Below are positions 24,729 through 33,930 of a stretch of DNA of 45,025 nt, piece by piece. How positions within the stretch are numbered: the stretch's first letter is position 1; the number at the start of each line of letters is the position of its first letter. The notes beneath the pieces are model-generated. The model worked only from the letters and a program-made list of their open reading frames with translations. It ran no database searches and had not been told where the DNA came from. Origin of the DNA: Actinomadura sp. KC345. GTDB lineage: Bacteria > Actinomycetota > Actinomycetes > Streptosporangiales > Streptosporangiaceae. Both the position numbers and the translations under genes were made by a program. The stretch covers positions 1 to 45,025 of the forward strand of contig NZ_SMKH01000026.1 in assembly GCF_004348515.1 (NCBI RefSeq), written 5' to 3'.

Positions 24729-26337
24729 TGCGGGTGACCTTCCGGCTGAGGACGGCCCGCAGATCCCGGCCGTCGATCACGAATGCGACGAGGAGGAACA
24801 CCGCGCCGGCGGCGAGCGCCGCCAGCGCGCCGACGCCGGCGCTGCGCAGCTCGCCGCCCGTCCCGAGCAGCGCGGCCGCCGCGTACCCGGCGGCGCCCCC
24901 CGCGGCGCCGCCGCCGAGCCCGGCGGCCAGAGCGCGCGCTATCCCGGCCACGGACGCGGCGCCCCGGGCGCGGACGAGCGTGACCAGCAGCAGCACGCCG
25001 GCCACGGTCATCCCGGTCGCGTTGCCGACGCCGAGCGCCGCGACCACCCACTCCCGGTCGACCGTCAGCACGAGCGCGACGTCGGCGGCCATCACGACCA
25101 CCCAGCCCGTCACGACCGCCGCGGCGCCCATCCGCCCCCGGTGGCACGCGTACAGGACGCGTCCGAGGTGCGCGACGAGCCCGTAGCCGACCAGGCCGGG
25201 CGCGAACGCGAGCACCGCGCGCGACAGCACCTCCTGCTGCTCGGGAAGGCCGGGGTTGAACACCGCCGCGATCGGCACGGCGACCGCGGCCAGCACCGCG
25301 GCGCCCGCGCACGACACCAGCACGACCGCGCGGGTGGTGGACGCGGTGACCTGGTCGAACCGCTCCCGCTCCCCCGCGCTCATCCGCGCCGACAGCGCCG
25401 GGAACGCGCTGGTGGCGATCGGCACGACCAGGATCGCCCACGGCAGCAGGTAGATCGCCCACGCGTACTGGTAGTTGGCGAGCGCGCCGCCCGTGCCCTC
25501 GTAGCTGAGCCGCACCACCAGCAGCGCCGACAGCTGCTGCGCGGCGACCGTGGCCAGGCCGGCGGCCGCGAGCCGCCGCACCCGCCGCGCCACCCCGTCC
25601 GGGAAGCGCAGCGTCGGCCGCAGCCGGAGCCGCAGCCGCCACGCCGCGATCACGGCGGTCGCCGCCATCGCGACCCCGCCGAGCGCCGTCCCCGCCGACA
25701 GCGCCAGCTCCGCGCTCAGCGGTAGGCCGGCCAGGTCGTTCTCGTGACCGCGGCCGAGCGGGGCGTACACGGCGTAGGCGCCGATCACCACGAGGCTCGA
25801 CATCAGCGGCGCCAGCGCGGGCGCCACGAACCGGCGGTGCGACTGCAGCACCCCGTACAGGACGACCGCCACGCCGTACATCACCAGCTGCAGCGACATG
25901 ACCGCGAGCATCGAGGAGCCGACGTCCACGATGTCGTCGCGCGAGCAGCCCGCCAGGTCGCCGCCCACCAGCAGCTCCATGATCGGGCGGGCGCCGAGCG
26001 CCATCAGCGCCGACAGCGGCACCATCAGCACGACGATCCAGGTCAGCAGCGCCGACCCGATGCGCCGGACCTGCTCGCGGTCGCCGCGCTCGGCGGCCCC
26101 GGCCAGCACCGGCACGACCATCGCGGTCAGGGCGCCGCCCGCGACGATCTCGTAGACGATGAAGGGGAACTGCGTGGAGGTGAAGTACGCCTGGCTGAGG
26201 CAGGACGTGGTGACCGTCTGCGAGAACGTGTAGGTGCGCCCGAATCCGGCCAGCCGCGCCAGGACCGTGATGACGGCGATGACGACGGCTGCGCCGGCGA
26301 GGCCGCCGGTCAGGCGGCGGAGAGTTGTCGGTGGCAC
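24721..26337 (-). CDS. MurJ/MviN-like lipid flippase
   Basis: 538 residues with about 14 hydrophobic helices, the size and plan of MurJ/MOP-superfamily flippases that move lipid-linked sugars across the membrane. Typical segments are LARLAGFGRTYTFSQ near the start and ALLVVRLSYEGTGGALANYQYAW in the middle. A separate, canonical MurJ is normally encoded near the actinomycete origin, so this is likely a paralogue for another glycan. It starts at GTG 26337, with no strong Shine-Dalgarno. The gene lies 40 bases after the PNPT-like gene and overlaps the GT4 gene. Confidence 0.87.
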   Translation of the reverse strand: MPPTTLRRLTGGLAGAAVVIAVITVLARLAGFGRTYTFSQTVTTSCLSQAYFTSTQFPFIVYEIVAGGALTAMVVPVLAGAAERGDREQVRRIGSALLTWIVVLMVPLSALMALGARPIMELLVGGDLAGCSRDDIVDVGSSMLAVMSLQLVMYGVAVVLYGVLQSHRRFVAPALAPLMSSLVVIGAYAVYAPLGRGHENDLAGLPLSAELALSAGTALGGVAMAATAVIAAWRLRLRLRPTLRFPDGVARRVRRLAAAGLATVAAQQLSALLVVRLSYEGTGGALANYQYAWAIYLLPWAILVVPIATSAFPALSARMSAGERERFDQVTASTTRAVVLVSCAGAAVLAAVAVPIAAVFNPGLPEQQEVLSRAVLAFAPGLVGYGLVAHLGRVLYACHRGRMGAAAVVTGWVVVMAADVALVLTVDREWVVAALGVGNATGMTVAGVLLLVTLVRARGAASVAGIARALAAGLGGGAAGGAAGYAAAALLGTGGELRSAGVGALAALAAGAVFLLVAFVIDGRDLRAVLSRKVTRND

Positions 26338-26377
26338 GCTCGTGGAGTCTGCGGGGGGTGTGGTCGTCCGGTGCGGT

Positions 26378-27379
26378 CTAGGCGGGGTCGGCGGGGACGC
26401 CGTTGCCCGCGGGGCCGGTCTGCGGCGGGACGGTCGGGCGGAAGGCGTCCTCCATGTCCGGTTTCTCCGACGCGCCGGAGCGGGCCTGCGCGGGGACCGG
26501 CACGGCGGCGGGCCGGCGGCCGAGCATGTCGATCCGGTTCAGCGCGGGGCTGCCCGCGATGACCTTGGTGAAGCTGACGAACTCGCTGGCGGCGTTCAGT
26601 CCGGCGAGCCCGGTCAGCACGGCCAGCCGGGGCCCGCGGCCGAGGCGGGTGGCGGCCAGCCCGAGCAGCGCGCCGAGCGCGTTGGAGCCGGTGTCGCCGA
26701 GCATCGCGCGCTCGGCGAGGTCCTCGGGCAGCAGCGCGGCGGCGGCGCCCAGCGGCGCGGCCACGACGGCGGAGGACGGCCGTGCCAGCGCCAGCGGAGT
26801 GCCGGTGATGACGCCGACCTTGATCGCGCGTCCCGGACGCAGGTCGAACAGGTTCATCAGGTTCGCGGACCCGGCGATGATCGCGCCGTTGACGAGGGCG
26901 TCGAACGCGCGGCCCGTCCGGGACGGTGCGGGCGACCCGGCGACGGCGGCGGCGGCGAGCCCGGTCGCGCCGATGCCGAGGATCTTCACCGCGCCGCTGG
27001 TGACCTCGCCGCGCGCCAGCGCGGTCAGATGGCCCTTGAAGCCGCGGGACGAGGCCGAGCCCGCCAGGTCGTCGTAGCCGCCGAGCAGCCCGGACCCGAC
27101 GCCCGCGAGCAGCGCGGCGGCGCGCATCCGGCCCTGGACGCCGGGCGCCAGCAGCCCGCCCGCGGCGGCGCCCGCGACGACGGCGGGCCCCTCCAGCAGC
27201 GTCACCGGCTCGCCGCGGTGGTTGGTACGGCCCCACACCTCCGCGCCCGGCACGCCGTTCACCCCGGGGGGATCGCGCGTCAACGCGGCGTAGGCGGCGC
27301 GCCCGGCCACGGCGCCGAGTCCCGCGCCCGCCAGCAGCCGTGCCGTCCTCGACGTACCGGAGGCGATGCGTCGCTTCAT
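26378..27379 (-). CDS. Divergent polyprenyl-phosphate sugar-phosphate transferase (PNPT) family protein
   Basis: 333 residues with repeated hydrophobic segments. MraY/WecA-type motifs can be traced: GGYDDLAG (the Asp-Asp), RGFKGHLTALARGE, NLMNLFDLRPG in place of NxxNxxDGxDG, and MLGDTGSNALGALLG. The second Asp-Gly of the DGxDG motif is missing, and the usual His-rich loop near the C-terminus is replaced by SFTKVIAGSPALNRIDMLGR. It may still transfer a phospho-sugar to polyprenyl phosphate or may have lost catalysis. The ATG at 27379 comes four bases after the MctB stop (GGGTGA serves as Shine-Dalgarno). The next gene is a flippase. Confidence 0.8.
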   Translation of the reverse strand: MKRRIASGTSRTARLLAGAGLGAVAGRAAYAALTRDPPGVNGVPGAEVWGRTNHRGEPVTLLEGPAVVAGAAAGGLLAPGVQGRMRAAALLAGVGSGLLGGYDDLAGSASSRGFKGHLTALARGEVTSGAVKILGIGATGLAAAAVAGSPAPSRTGRAFDALVNGAIIAGSANLMNLFDLRPGRAIKVGVITGTPLALARPSSAVVAAPLGAAAALLPEDLAERAMLGDTGSNALGALLGLAATRLGRGPRLAVLTGLAGLNAASEFVSFTKVIAGSPALNRIDMLGRRPAAVPVPAQARSGASEKPDMEDAFRPTVPPQTGPAGNGVPADPA

Positions 27380-27383
27380 CAGG

Positions 27384-28340
27384 TCACCCGTTCTTCCCCG
27401 CCGTCGGCGCGGGCGAGGGCAGGTAGCCGCCCACACCGGCGCCCGTCCCGTACTGCCCGGTCTTGCCGCTCATCTCGTTCTGCAGCGCCAGGATCGCCAC
27501 CACCTGCCCGGAGGGGGTGTCCACCACGTCGACGGTGGAGACCGACTCCTCGGCGTCGGAGTCGCGAAGCGCCGCGATCAGCCCGCCCTCCTGCGCGGAG
27601 GTCGAGGGGCCACCGACGACCGTACCGCGCCCGGCGGCGTCGAGTGCGGAGGCCAGCGAGATCAGGGCGTCGTTGTCGTCGCCGCCGCCCTCGTGCGCGT
27701 ACGGGGTGGCGGGCGAGACCAGCACGGCGAGCGTCGCGTGCTGGCCGGGCTTGCCGCTGGCGGTGATGTACCCGGCCTCCTTGAAGCCGTTCAGGACGGC
27801 GCCGCCGGCGGCGTCCTCGCGGCCGGACTCGGCGGGGTCCTTGGTGACCAGGGCGTCGGCCAGCACCGCGCCCGCCTTCTCGAAGGCGCTCGCGTTGCCG
27901 GGGAACTCGACGTCGTCGGCCTTCAGCTGCGTGGCCAGCTCGTCGACGGTGGCCTGCTGGTCGTCGTCCAGGAGCTTCTTCTGGATCGTGACGCGGCCGG
28001 TGACGGCGGCGCCCGCGCTCCTGGCCAGCTCGCTGAGCTGCTCGATGCTGTCGTTGCCCGCGCCCGGCGTCTCGACCATCACCACGGACTGGCCCTTGAG
28101 GCGGTTCTCGACGATCTGCGGGGACAGCACGCTCGCGAACTGCTCCTGGCCGTTCGAACGCTGCTGGAGCTGCCGTTGCTGGTCGCGGGCCTGCTGGGCG
28201 GTCTTGGCCGCCTGGTTCGCCTGCTGCCGCAGGGTGTCGCTCACCGAGTCCGAGAGCGTCGTGGAGCCCAGGACGATGCCGAGCGCCAGCGCCAGGAAGA
28301 TCGCGACGATGGAGACGAGGTGGTAACGGAAATCGATCAC
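27384..28340 (-). CDS. mctB: MctB/SteB-type membrane protein (copper transporter family)
   Basis: 318 residues. One N-terminal membrane helix (FRYHLVSIVAIFLALALGIVLGS) is followed by a coiled coil rich in Gln (about 30-65) and an extracytoplasmic domain. It is the homologue of Rv1698, named MctB for copper homeostasis; its corynebacterial counterpart works with SteA in cell separation. A GTG start at 28340 overlaps the SteA stop as GTGA, so the two proteins are made together. The C-terminal tail is Gly/Pro-rich. Confidence 0.88.
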   Translation of the reverse strand: MIDFRYHLVSIVAIFLALALGIVLGSTTLSDSVSDTLRQQANQAAKTAQQARDQQRQLQQRSNGQEQFASVLSPQIVENRLKGQSVVMVETPGAGNDSIEQLSELARSAGAAVTGRVTIQKKLLDDDQQATVDELATQLKADDVEFPGNASAFEKAGAVLADALVTKDPAESGREDAAGGAVLNGFKEAGYITASGKPGQHATLAVLVSPATPYAHEGGGDDNDALISLASALDAAGRGTVVGGPSTSAQEGGLIAALRDSDAEESVSTVDVVDTPSGQVVAILALQNEMSGKTGQYGTGAGVGGYLPSPAPTAGKNG

Positions 28341-29575
28341 GTGAAGAGTCCGGTCAGCCAGAAGACGAAGGCGTGCCAGCGGTCGGCCAGCAGGGGACTG
28401 ATGACGTCCCCCGCCGGGGACATGGCGACGGCGGTGACGATGGCGATGAACGCGCCGAGGACGAGGAACAGCAGCGACCAGGTCGAGATCCGGCTGCGGT
28501 AGAGCCTGCTGACGCCCTTGGCGTCCACCAGCTTGCTGCCGACCCGGAGCCGGGTGAGGAACGTGCTGGCCATGCCGGCGCGGCCCTTGTCGAGGAACTC
28601 CACCATGTTGGCGTGCGTGCCGACGGCGACGATGAGCGTCGCGCCCTTGTCGTCGGCGAGCAGCATCGCGATGTCCTCGCTGGTGGCGGTGGCGGGGAAC
28701 GTCACCGCCTCCTGGCCGAGCTCGTGCACCCGCTTCAGGCCGGGCGCCCGGCCGTCCCGGTAGGCGTGCACGACGATCTCCGCGCCGCAGGTCAGGGCGT
28801 CGTCGGACACCGAGTCCATGTCCCCGACGATCATGTCGGGGCGGTAGCCGGCCTCCAGCAGCGCGTCCGCGCCGCCGTCCACCCCGATCAGCACGGGCCG
28901 GTACTCGCGGATGTAGGGCCGCAGCGTCGCGATGTCCTCGCGGTAGTGGTAGCCGCGGACCACGATCAGCGCGTGCCGCCCGCCCAGCTTCGTGGCGACC
29001 TCGGGGACGCCGACGCCGTCGATGAGCAGGTCGCGCTCGCGCTTGACGTACTCCATCGTGTTGGCGACGAACGCCTCCAACTGCGTCGCGAGGCCCGCCT
29101 TCGCCTCGGTCAGCGCCGTCTCCACCGACTCGGGGGTCTGCTCGGTGCCCTTGGCGACGACGTCCTCGCCGCGGTGCACGGCGGGGCCCTCGACGCGGAC
29201 CTGCTCGCCCTCCTGGAGCTTGGCGAAGATCTCGGGCCCGACGTCGTCCACCAGCGGGATGCCCGCCTCCAGCAGGATCTGCGGGCCGAGGTTCGGGTAC
29301 CGGCCCGAGATGCTCGGGGCGACGTTGACGACGGCGCCGACCTCGCACGCCACCAGCGCCTCGGCGCTGACGCGGTCGATGTCGACATGGTCGATCACCG
29401 CGACGTCGCCGGGCTGGAGGCGCTTGGTCAGGTCCTTGGTGCGGCGGTCGAGCCGGACCGTGGCGCTGACCCCCGGCCGGCCGTCCTCGCGGCCGCGGCC
29501 GAGCGCGAACGCGCGCAGCGGCAGCTTCTGCGCCAGCCGGATGCGCCGTTCGGTGGTCGGTGACGAATCGTTCAT
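28337..29575 (-). CDS. steA: SteA-like cytokinetic ring protein
   Basis: 412 residues from the ATG at 29575; an overlapping TTG one codon earlier is also open. The middle holds a thiamine-pyrophosphokinase-like fold with GVDGGADALLEAGYRPDMIVGD and MDSVS. One membrane helix lies near the C-terminus (WSLLFLVLGAFIAIVTAVAM) with a short tail. It matches Rv1697/SteA, a division-site protein needed for daughter-cell separation in corynebacteria. AGGA eight bases before the ATG supports the start. The stop overlaps mctB. Confidence 0.9.
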   Translation of the reverse strand: MNDSSPTTERRIRLAQKLPLRAFALGRGREDGRPGVSATVRLDRRTKDLTKRLQPGDVAVIDHVDIDRVSAEALVACEVGAVVNVAPSISGRYPNLGPQILLEAGIPLVDDVGPEIFAKLQEGEQVRVEGPAVHRGEDVVAKGTEQTPESVETALTEAKAGLATQLEAFVANTMEYVKRERDLLIDGVGVPEVATKLGGRHALIVVRGYHYREDIATLRPYIREYRPVLIGVDGGADALLEAGYRPDMIVGDMDSVSDDALTCGAEIVVHAYRDGRAPGLKRVHELGQEAVTFPATATSEDIAMLLADDKGATLIVAVGTHANMVEFLDKGRAGMASTFLTRLRVGSKLVDAKGVSRLYRSRISTWSLLFLVLGAFIAIVTAVAMSPAGDVISPLLADRWHAFVFWLTGLFT

Positions 29576-29672
29576 CAACTGCCATCCTGCCAGAGCAGCG
29601 GTGCGAACGCCGGAAACGGCGAGCGTCCAGGCGTGTCCGTTCGCGCACTCTCTGTAGTTTTTCGGGAACGTT

Positions 29673-29685
29673 GGGGGTCGCCCCC
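29673..29685. terminator. Short hairpin between recN and steA
   Basis: GGGGG-TCG-CCCCC in the 153-base gap after the recN stop. The stem is short and lacks a T-tract, so it may only attenuate. The rest of the gap shows no clear promoter. Confidence 0.25.
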
Positions 29686-29728
29686 CTACAGGGGCTCTGC
29701 AGTTCTCAGGGGGCGCGGCGGGGCCCGG

Positions 29729-31435
29729 TCACCGTTCCTCGGCCGCCATCGCGAGGAGCTCCTCGGCGTGGGCGCGGCCCAGCTCGGAATCCTCCAGGCC
29801 GGCGAGCATCCGCGACAGCTCCCGCACCCGCCCCTCCCGGTCCAGGGCGGTGACGCCGCTGCTGGTGACGGTGCCGTCGTCGGACTTCTCCACCAGCAGG
29901 TGCTGGTCGGCGAACGCCGCGACCTGCGGAAGGTGTGTGACGACGATCACCTGGGCGTTGCGGGCCAGCCGGGCCAGCCGGCGCCCGATCTCCACCGCGG
30001 CCTTGCCGCCGACGCCCGCGTCGACCTCGTCGAACACGAACGTCGGCACCGGGTCGGCGCCGGCGAACACGACCTCGATCGCCAGCATCACCCGGGACAG
30101 CTCGCCTCCCGAGGCGCCCTTGTGCAGCGGCAGCGGCTTGGCGCCGGGATGCGGGGCGAGCCGCACCTCGACCTCGTCGAGGCCGTGCGGGCCGTAGTCG
30201 GCGGTCGGCGTGACCGACACCACGACGCGGGCGTGCGGCATCGCCAGCGCGGTCAGCTCCTCGGTGACGGCGTCGGAGAACCGCTCGGCGGCGCGGGTGC
30301 GGACCTCGGTGAGCTCCCCCGCCTCGGCGGCGAGCCGCTCGGTCAGCTCGGCGTGCTCGGCCCGCAGCTCCTCGATGCGGTCGTCGTCGCCCTCCAGCTC
30401 GGTCAGCCGGGCCGCGGACCGCCGCGCCCATTCCAGGACCTCGGCGACCGTCCCGGCGCCGCCGCCGTACTTGCGGGTCAGCCCGGTCAGGTCGGCACGC
30501 CGCTCCTGGACGGCGGCGAGCCGCGCCGGGTCGGCGTCCACGGACTCGGCGTAGGACGCGAGGTCGGTGCCGACGTCGGAGACCAGGTAGCCGGCCTCGG
30601 CGAGGCGGTCGGCGAGGGCCGCGAGCTCCGGGTCGTGCTCGCGGACGGCGTCCAGCGCGTTGCGGGCCTGGCCGAGCAGGTTCGTCACGTTCGCGGCCTC
30701 GAACGCGGCGGCCGCGTCGCCGAGCAGCGCCTCGTGCGCGGTGTCGGCGGCGCCGCGCAGCGCGTCGGCGTGCCCGAGCCGCTCCTCCTCGGCGGCGAGG
30801 TCGACGTCCTCGCCGTCCTTGGGGTCGACCTTCTCGATCTCTTCGAGGCCGAACCGGAGCGCGTCCGCCTCCTGGGCCCGCTCGCGCGCCCGCGTGGTCA
30901 GTTCCTCCAGCAGCGCGGTGACCTGCCGGTGCCGCTGGTACGCCTTGGTGTAGGCGCGCATCGGCTTGGTCAGCGCGCCGCCCGCGTACCGGTCGAGCGC
31001 GCCCCGCTGCCGCGACGACTGCAGGAGCCGCTGCTGGTCGGACTGCCCGTGGACGGCGACCAGGTCGTCCGCGAGGTTGATCAGCACGTTCACGGGGACG
31101 GAACGCCCGCCGAGGAAGGCCCGGGAACGGCCCTCCGCGGACACCGACCTGGTGACGATCAGCGCGCCCTCGTCCAGGTCGCCGCCGGACTCCTCGACGC
31201 GTTCCACCACGCGGCCGCCCGGATCGACGACGATCCTCCCCTCCACGGTGGCGCGGTCGGCGCCCGGCCGGACCCGCTGCGGGTCCGCGCGCCCGCCGAA
31301 CAGCAGCCCGAGGCTGGTGACCACCATCGTCTTGCCCGCCCCGGTCTCGCCCGTGACGACGTTGAACCCCTGGGACAGATCGAGCACGGCCTCGTCGATC
31401 ACTCCGAGGCCCTGTATCCGCACCTCATCGACCAT
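29729..31435 (-). CDS. recN: DNA repair ATPase RecN
   Basis: 568 residues from ATG 31435. RecN is an SMC-like ATPase that acts early in double-strand-break repair. Walker A is GETGAGKT near residue 30. A long helical middle (about 150-370) should form the coiled coil. The signature GASGGELSRVMLAIE, Walker B FVFDEVDAGVGG and the D/H-loop VTHLPQVAAFAD close the ATP site. GTG codons at 31444 and 31453 are alternative starts, since GGAGG lies just upstream of them. No LexA box is seen directly upstream. Confidence 0.95.
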   Translation of the reverse strand: MVDEVRIQGLGVIDEAVLDLSQGFNVVTGETGAGKTMVVTSLGLLFGGRADPQRVRPGADRATVEGRIVVDPGGRVVERVEESGGDLDEGALIVTRSVSAEGRSRAFLGGRSVPVNVLINLADDLVAVHGQSDQQRLLQSSRQRGALDRYAGGALTKPMRAYTKAYQRHRQVTALLEELTTRARERAQEADALRFGLEEIEKVDPKDGEDVDLAAEEERLGHADALRGAADTAHEALLGDAAAAFEAANVTNLLGQARNALDAVREHDPELAALADRLAEAGYLVSDVGTDLASYAESVDADPARLAAVQERRADLTGLTRKYGGGAGTVAEVLEWARRSAARLTELEGDDDRIEELRAEHAELTERLAAEAGELTEVRTRAAERFSDAVTEELTALAMPHARVVVSVTPTADYGPHGLDEVEVRLAPHPGAKPLPLHKGASGGELSRVMLAIEVVFAGADPVPTFVFDEVDAGVGGKAAVEIGRRLARLARNAQVIVVTHLPQVAAFADQHLLVEKSDDGTVTSSGVTALDREGRVRELSRMLAGLEDSELGRAHAEELLAMAAEER

Positions 31436-31493
31436 CGGGCGCACCAGCGTCACAACCCTCCGCAAAAAGATCCCGGATCAGCGCCTGTGGAGA

Positions 31494-32534
31494 TTATCTC
31501 CTCTCCTCGCCGGACGCTCCCCCGTCCGGCGCCGCGTGCCCGCCGCCGGGAGGGGCGGCCGGCTCCGGGCGGCCGGTGCCGCCGTCCGCCGCCGCGGCGT
31601 CCTTGACCTGCGAATCCGCCAGCGGCGGGGACGGATGCGCCGGCTGGCGGACGCGGCCCCGCCAGCCCGTCACGGGCAGCCCGAACTTCGTGACCAGCCG
31701 GTCGGTGAACGGGGTGGAGTGCAGCCGCGCGAGCCGTACCGGCTCGGCCCCGCGCCGGACCTCCACCCGCGCGCCGGGCGGCAGGTCCAGGGTGCGGCGC
31801 CCGTCGCACCACAGGACGGCGCGGGGCGTGCCCGGCAGCACCTCCACCGCGACCGACGAGCGCGGCGACACCACCAGCGGGCGCGCGAACAGCGAGTGCG
31901 CGCTGATCGGCACGACCAGCATCGCCTCGACCTCCGGCCACACCACCGGGCCGCCGGCCGAGAACGCGTACGCCGTCGACCCGGTCGGTGTGGCGCACAC
32001 CACGCCGTCGCAGCCCCAGTTGGACAGCGGCCGGCCGTCGATCTCGGCGACGACCTCCAGCATCCGCTCCCGCTCGCCCTTCTCGATGCTCGCCTCGTTC
32101 AGCGCCCACGTCGTGCCCAGGACCGTGCCGTTGCGGCGCGCGGTGACGTCGATCGTCATGCGCTCCTCGACGTCGTAGTGCCGGGCCACGACCCGGTCGG
32201 CGGTGGCGGCGAGGTCGTCCCGCTCGGCCTCGGCGAGGAACCCGACGTGGCCGAGGTTGACGCCGAGCAGCGGCGTGCCGGACGTGCGGGTCAGGTCGGC
32301 GGCGCGCAGCAGCGTCCCGTCGCCGCCGAGGACCATCACGACCTCGGCGTCGTCGGCGGCCGCCGCGGTGCTGGGCATCACGTCCACGCCCTCGCAGCCG
32401 ATCTGCGCGGCCTCGGAGTCCAGGACCCGCACGCAGATCCCGGCTTCGCCGAGCTGCTCGATGACCAGCTGGGCGCTGCGGACCGCCTCCGGCCGCCCGG
32501 TGTGCGCCACGACCAGCACCGACCTCTTGCTCAT
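31494..32534 (-). CDS. nadK: NAD kinase
   Basis: 346 residues. NAD kinase phosphorylates NAD to NADP. The family motifs are intact: VLGGDGTLLRAA, NEASIEKGERERM and the glycine-rich CATPTGSTAYAFSAGGP. The catalytic fold ends near residue 295. The last 50 residues are a Pro/Gly/Ala-rich tail not typical of the enzyme. The ATG at 32534 is preceded by GGGGCGAGGAG. It lies between tlyA and recN, as in mycobacteria (Rv1695). Confidence 0.95.
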   Translation of the reverse strand: MSKRSVLVVAHTGRPEAVRSAQLVIEQLGEAGICVRVLDSEAAQIGCEGVDVMPSTAAAADDAEVVMVLGGDGTLLRAADLTRTSGTPLLGVNLGHVGFLAEAERDDLAATADRVVARHYDVEERMTIDVTARRNGTVLGTTWALNEASIEKGERERMLEVVAEIDGRPLSNWGCDGVVCATPTGSTAYAFSAGGPVVWPEVEAMLVVPISAHSLFARPLVVSPRSSVAVEVLPGTPRAVLWCDGRRTLDLPPGARVEVRRGAEPVRLARLHSTPFTDRLVTKFGLPVTGWRGRVRQPAHPSPPLADSQVKDAAAADGGTGRPEPAAPPGGGHAAPDGGASGEERR

Positions 32535-32648
32535 GCTCCTCGCCCCACTCCCCGACGCGCTACGGCGTACAGACGTCTGGACGAACATCCCTCTCGGGGA
32601 CGTTCCCGGTTCGGACGCCTTCTGTACGGTCCTGCGGTGCGTCGCCGA

Positions 32649-33449
32649 TCATTCCGGGCCCTCCGCGATGGCCGCGGCCAGGTCCGCCTCGTCGAGCGGC
32701 GGGGCGCCGGCGCGCAGCCACAGGAAGTACTCCACGTTCCCCGACGGGCCCGGCAGCGGGCTCGCCGTCACCCCGAGGACGCCGAGGCCCAGCGTCGCCG
32801 CGTGCTCCGCCACGCCCCGGACCGCGCCGGCGCGCAGCTCGGGGTCGCGCACCACACCGCCCGCGCCGACCCGGTCCTTGCCGACCTCGAACTGGGGCTT
32901 CACCATCATCGCGTAGTCGGCCCCGGGCGCCGCGCACGCGTGCACCGGGCCGAGGACGAGTCTCAGCGAGATGAACGACAGGTCGCCGACGACCAGGTCC
33001 GGCGGCGTGCCGCCGAGCATGCCCGGCTCCAGCTCGCGGATGTTCACCCGTTCCATGACGGTGACCCGCTCGTCCGTCCGCAGCGGCCAGGCGATCTGCC
33101 CGTACCCGACGTCCACCGCGTACACGTGCGCCGCGCCCGCGCGCAGCAGGACGTCGGTGAACCCGCCGGTCGAGGCGCCCGCGTCCAGGCACACGCGGCC
33201 CTTCGGCTCCAGCCCGGCGAACGCCGCCAGGGCGCCGGCGAGCTTGTGGCCGCCGCGCGAGACGTACTCGGGACCGCCTGCGGCCTCGGCGACGAGGATG
33301 GCGGCCCCGGTCTCGACCTGCGTCGCGGCCTTCGCCGCCCGCTGCCCGCCGACCTTCACCCGCCCGTCGCCGATGAGCTGCCCCGCGTGCTCGCGCGAGC
33401 GCGCCAGACCGCGCCGGACCAGCTCCGCGTCCAGCCGCCGCCTGCTCAT
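32649..33449 (-). CDS. tlyA: TlyA rRNA 2'-O-methyltransferase
   Basis: 266 residues. An S4 RNA-binding domain (about 1-60, MSRRRLDAELVRRGLARS) precedes a FtsJ-like methyltransferase with SAM motif DAGASTGGFTDVLL, VGDLSFISL and the catalytic-type VKPQFEVGK. Mycobacterial TlyA methylates 16S C1409 and 23S C1920, which confers capreomycin/viomycin sensitivity. GGAGG seven bases before the ATG supports the start. It follows the small gene at 33475-33816. Confidence 0.94.
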   Translation of the reverse strand: MSRRRLDAELVRRGLARSREHAGQLIGDGRVKVGGQRAAKAATQVETGAAILVAEAAGGPEYVSRGGHKLAGALAAFAGLEPKGRVCLDAGASTGGFTDVLLRAGAAHVYAVDVGYGQIAWPLRTDERVTVMERVNIRELEPGMLGGTPPDLVVGDLSFISLRLVLGPVHACAAPGADYAMMVKPQFEVGKDRVGAGGVVRDPELRAGAVRGVAEHAATLGLGVLGVTASPLPGPSGNVEYFLWLRAGAPPLDEADLAAAIAEGPE

Positions 33450-33474
33450 CGCCTCACCTCCGCTCGGCGGTCGC

Positions 33475-33816
33475 TCACGGGCGGGGCCGGAGGGCGTCGG
33501 GGAACGCGGCCCTGGGCGCCTCGGGCCGCCCGGGGTGCTCGGGGTGCTCGGGCCGGTCGTCCTGGTCGGCGGACGCGAGCAGCTCCTGGAGCCGCTGGTG
33601 GACGTCCTCGTAGATCTCCACGTGCTCGGGGACCGGCCGCGCGCCCAGCTCGCCCAGGCGCGCCACGACGGCGTCGACGCGCCGGTCCCCCGTCGGGGCG
33701 AGCGGTGGCGCCGCGGGGAACTCCGGCTCGGCAGGGGCCGGACCCCGCTCCGCGGCGGGGAACTCCGCCGGGACCTCCACCGGGAACCCCGGCTCCTGCG
33801 CTGCCTCGTCGGACAT
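33475..33816 (-). CDS. Small acidic/Pro-rich protein upstream of tlyA
   Basis: 113 residues. The first 50 are Pro/Glu/Ala-rich and disordered. The middle (about 55-88) forms an amphipathic helical pair (VDAVVARLGELGARPVPEHVEIYEDVHQRLQELLASA). It has the position of the mycobacterial Rv1693 small gene before tlyA. GGGAGG eight bases before the ATG at 33816 supports this start over an in-frame start at 33846. Function unknown. Confidence 0.7.
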   Translation of the reverse strand: MSDEAAQEPGFPVEVPAEFPAAERGPAPAEPEFPAAPPLAPTGDRRVDAVVARLGELGARPVPEHVEIYEDVHQRLQELLASADQDDRPEHPEHPGRPEAPRAAFPDALRPRP

Positions 33817-33930
33817 CACGTTTACCTCCCAGTCGGCCCTGAGCACCCGCGACGAGTCGCTTCCCGCTCACCCAGAACGCTACCGTCCCTGAACGACATC
33901 GTTGTCGCAGGAACGGGGAACGGCCTGAGC

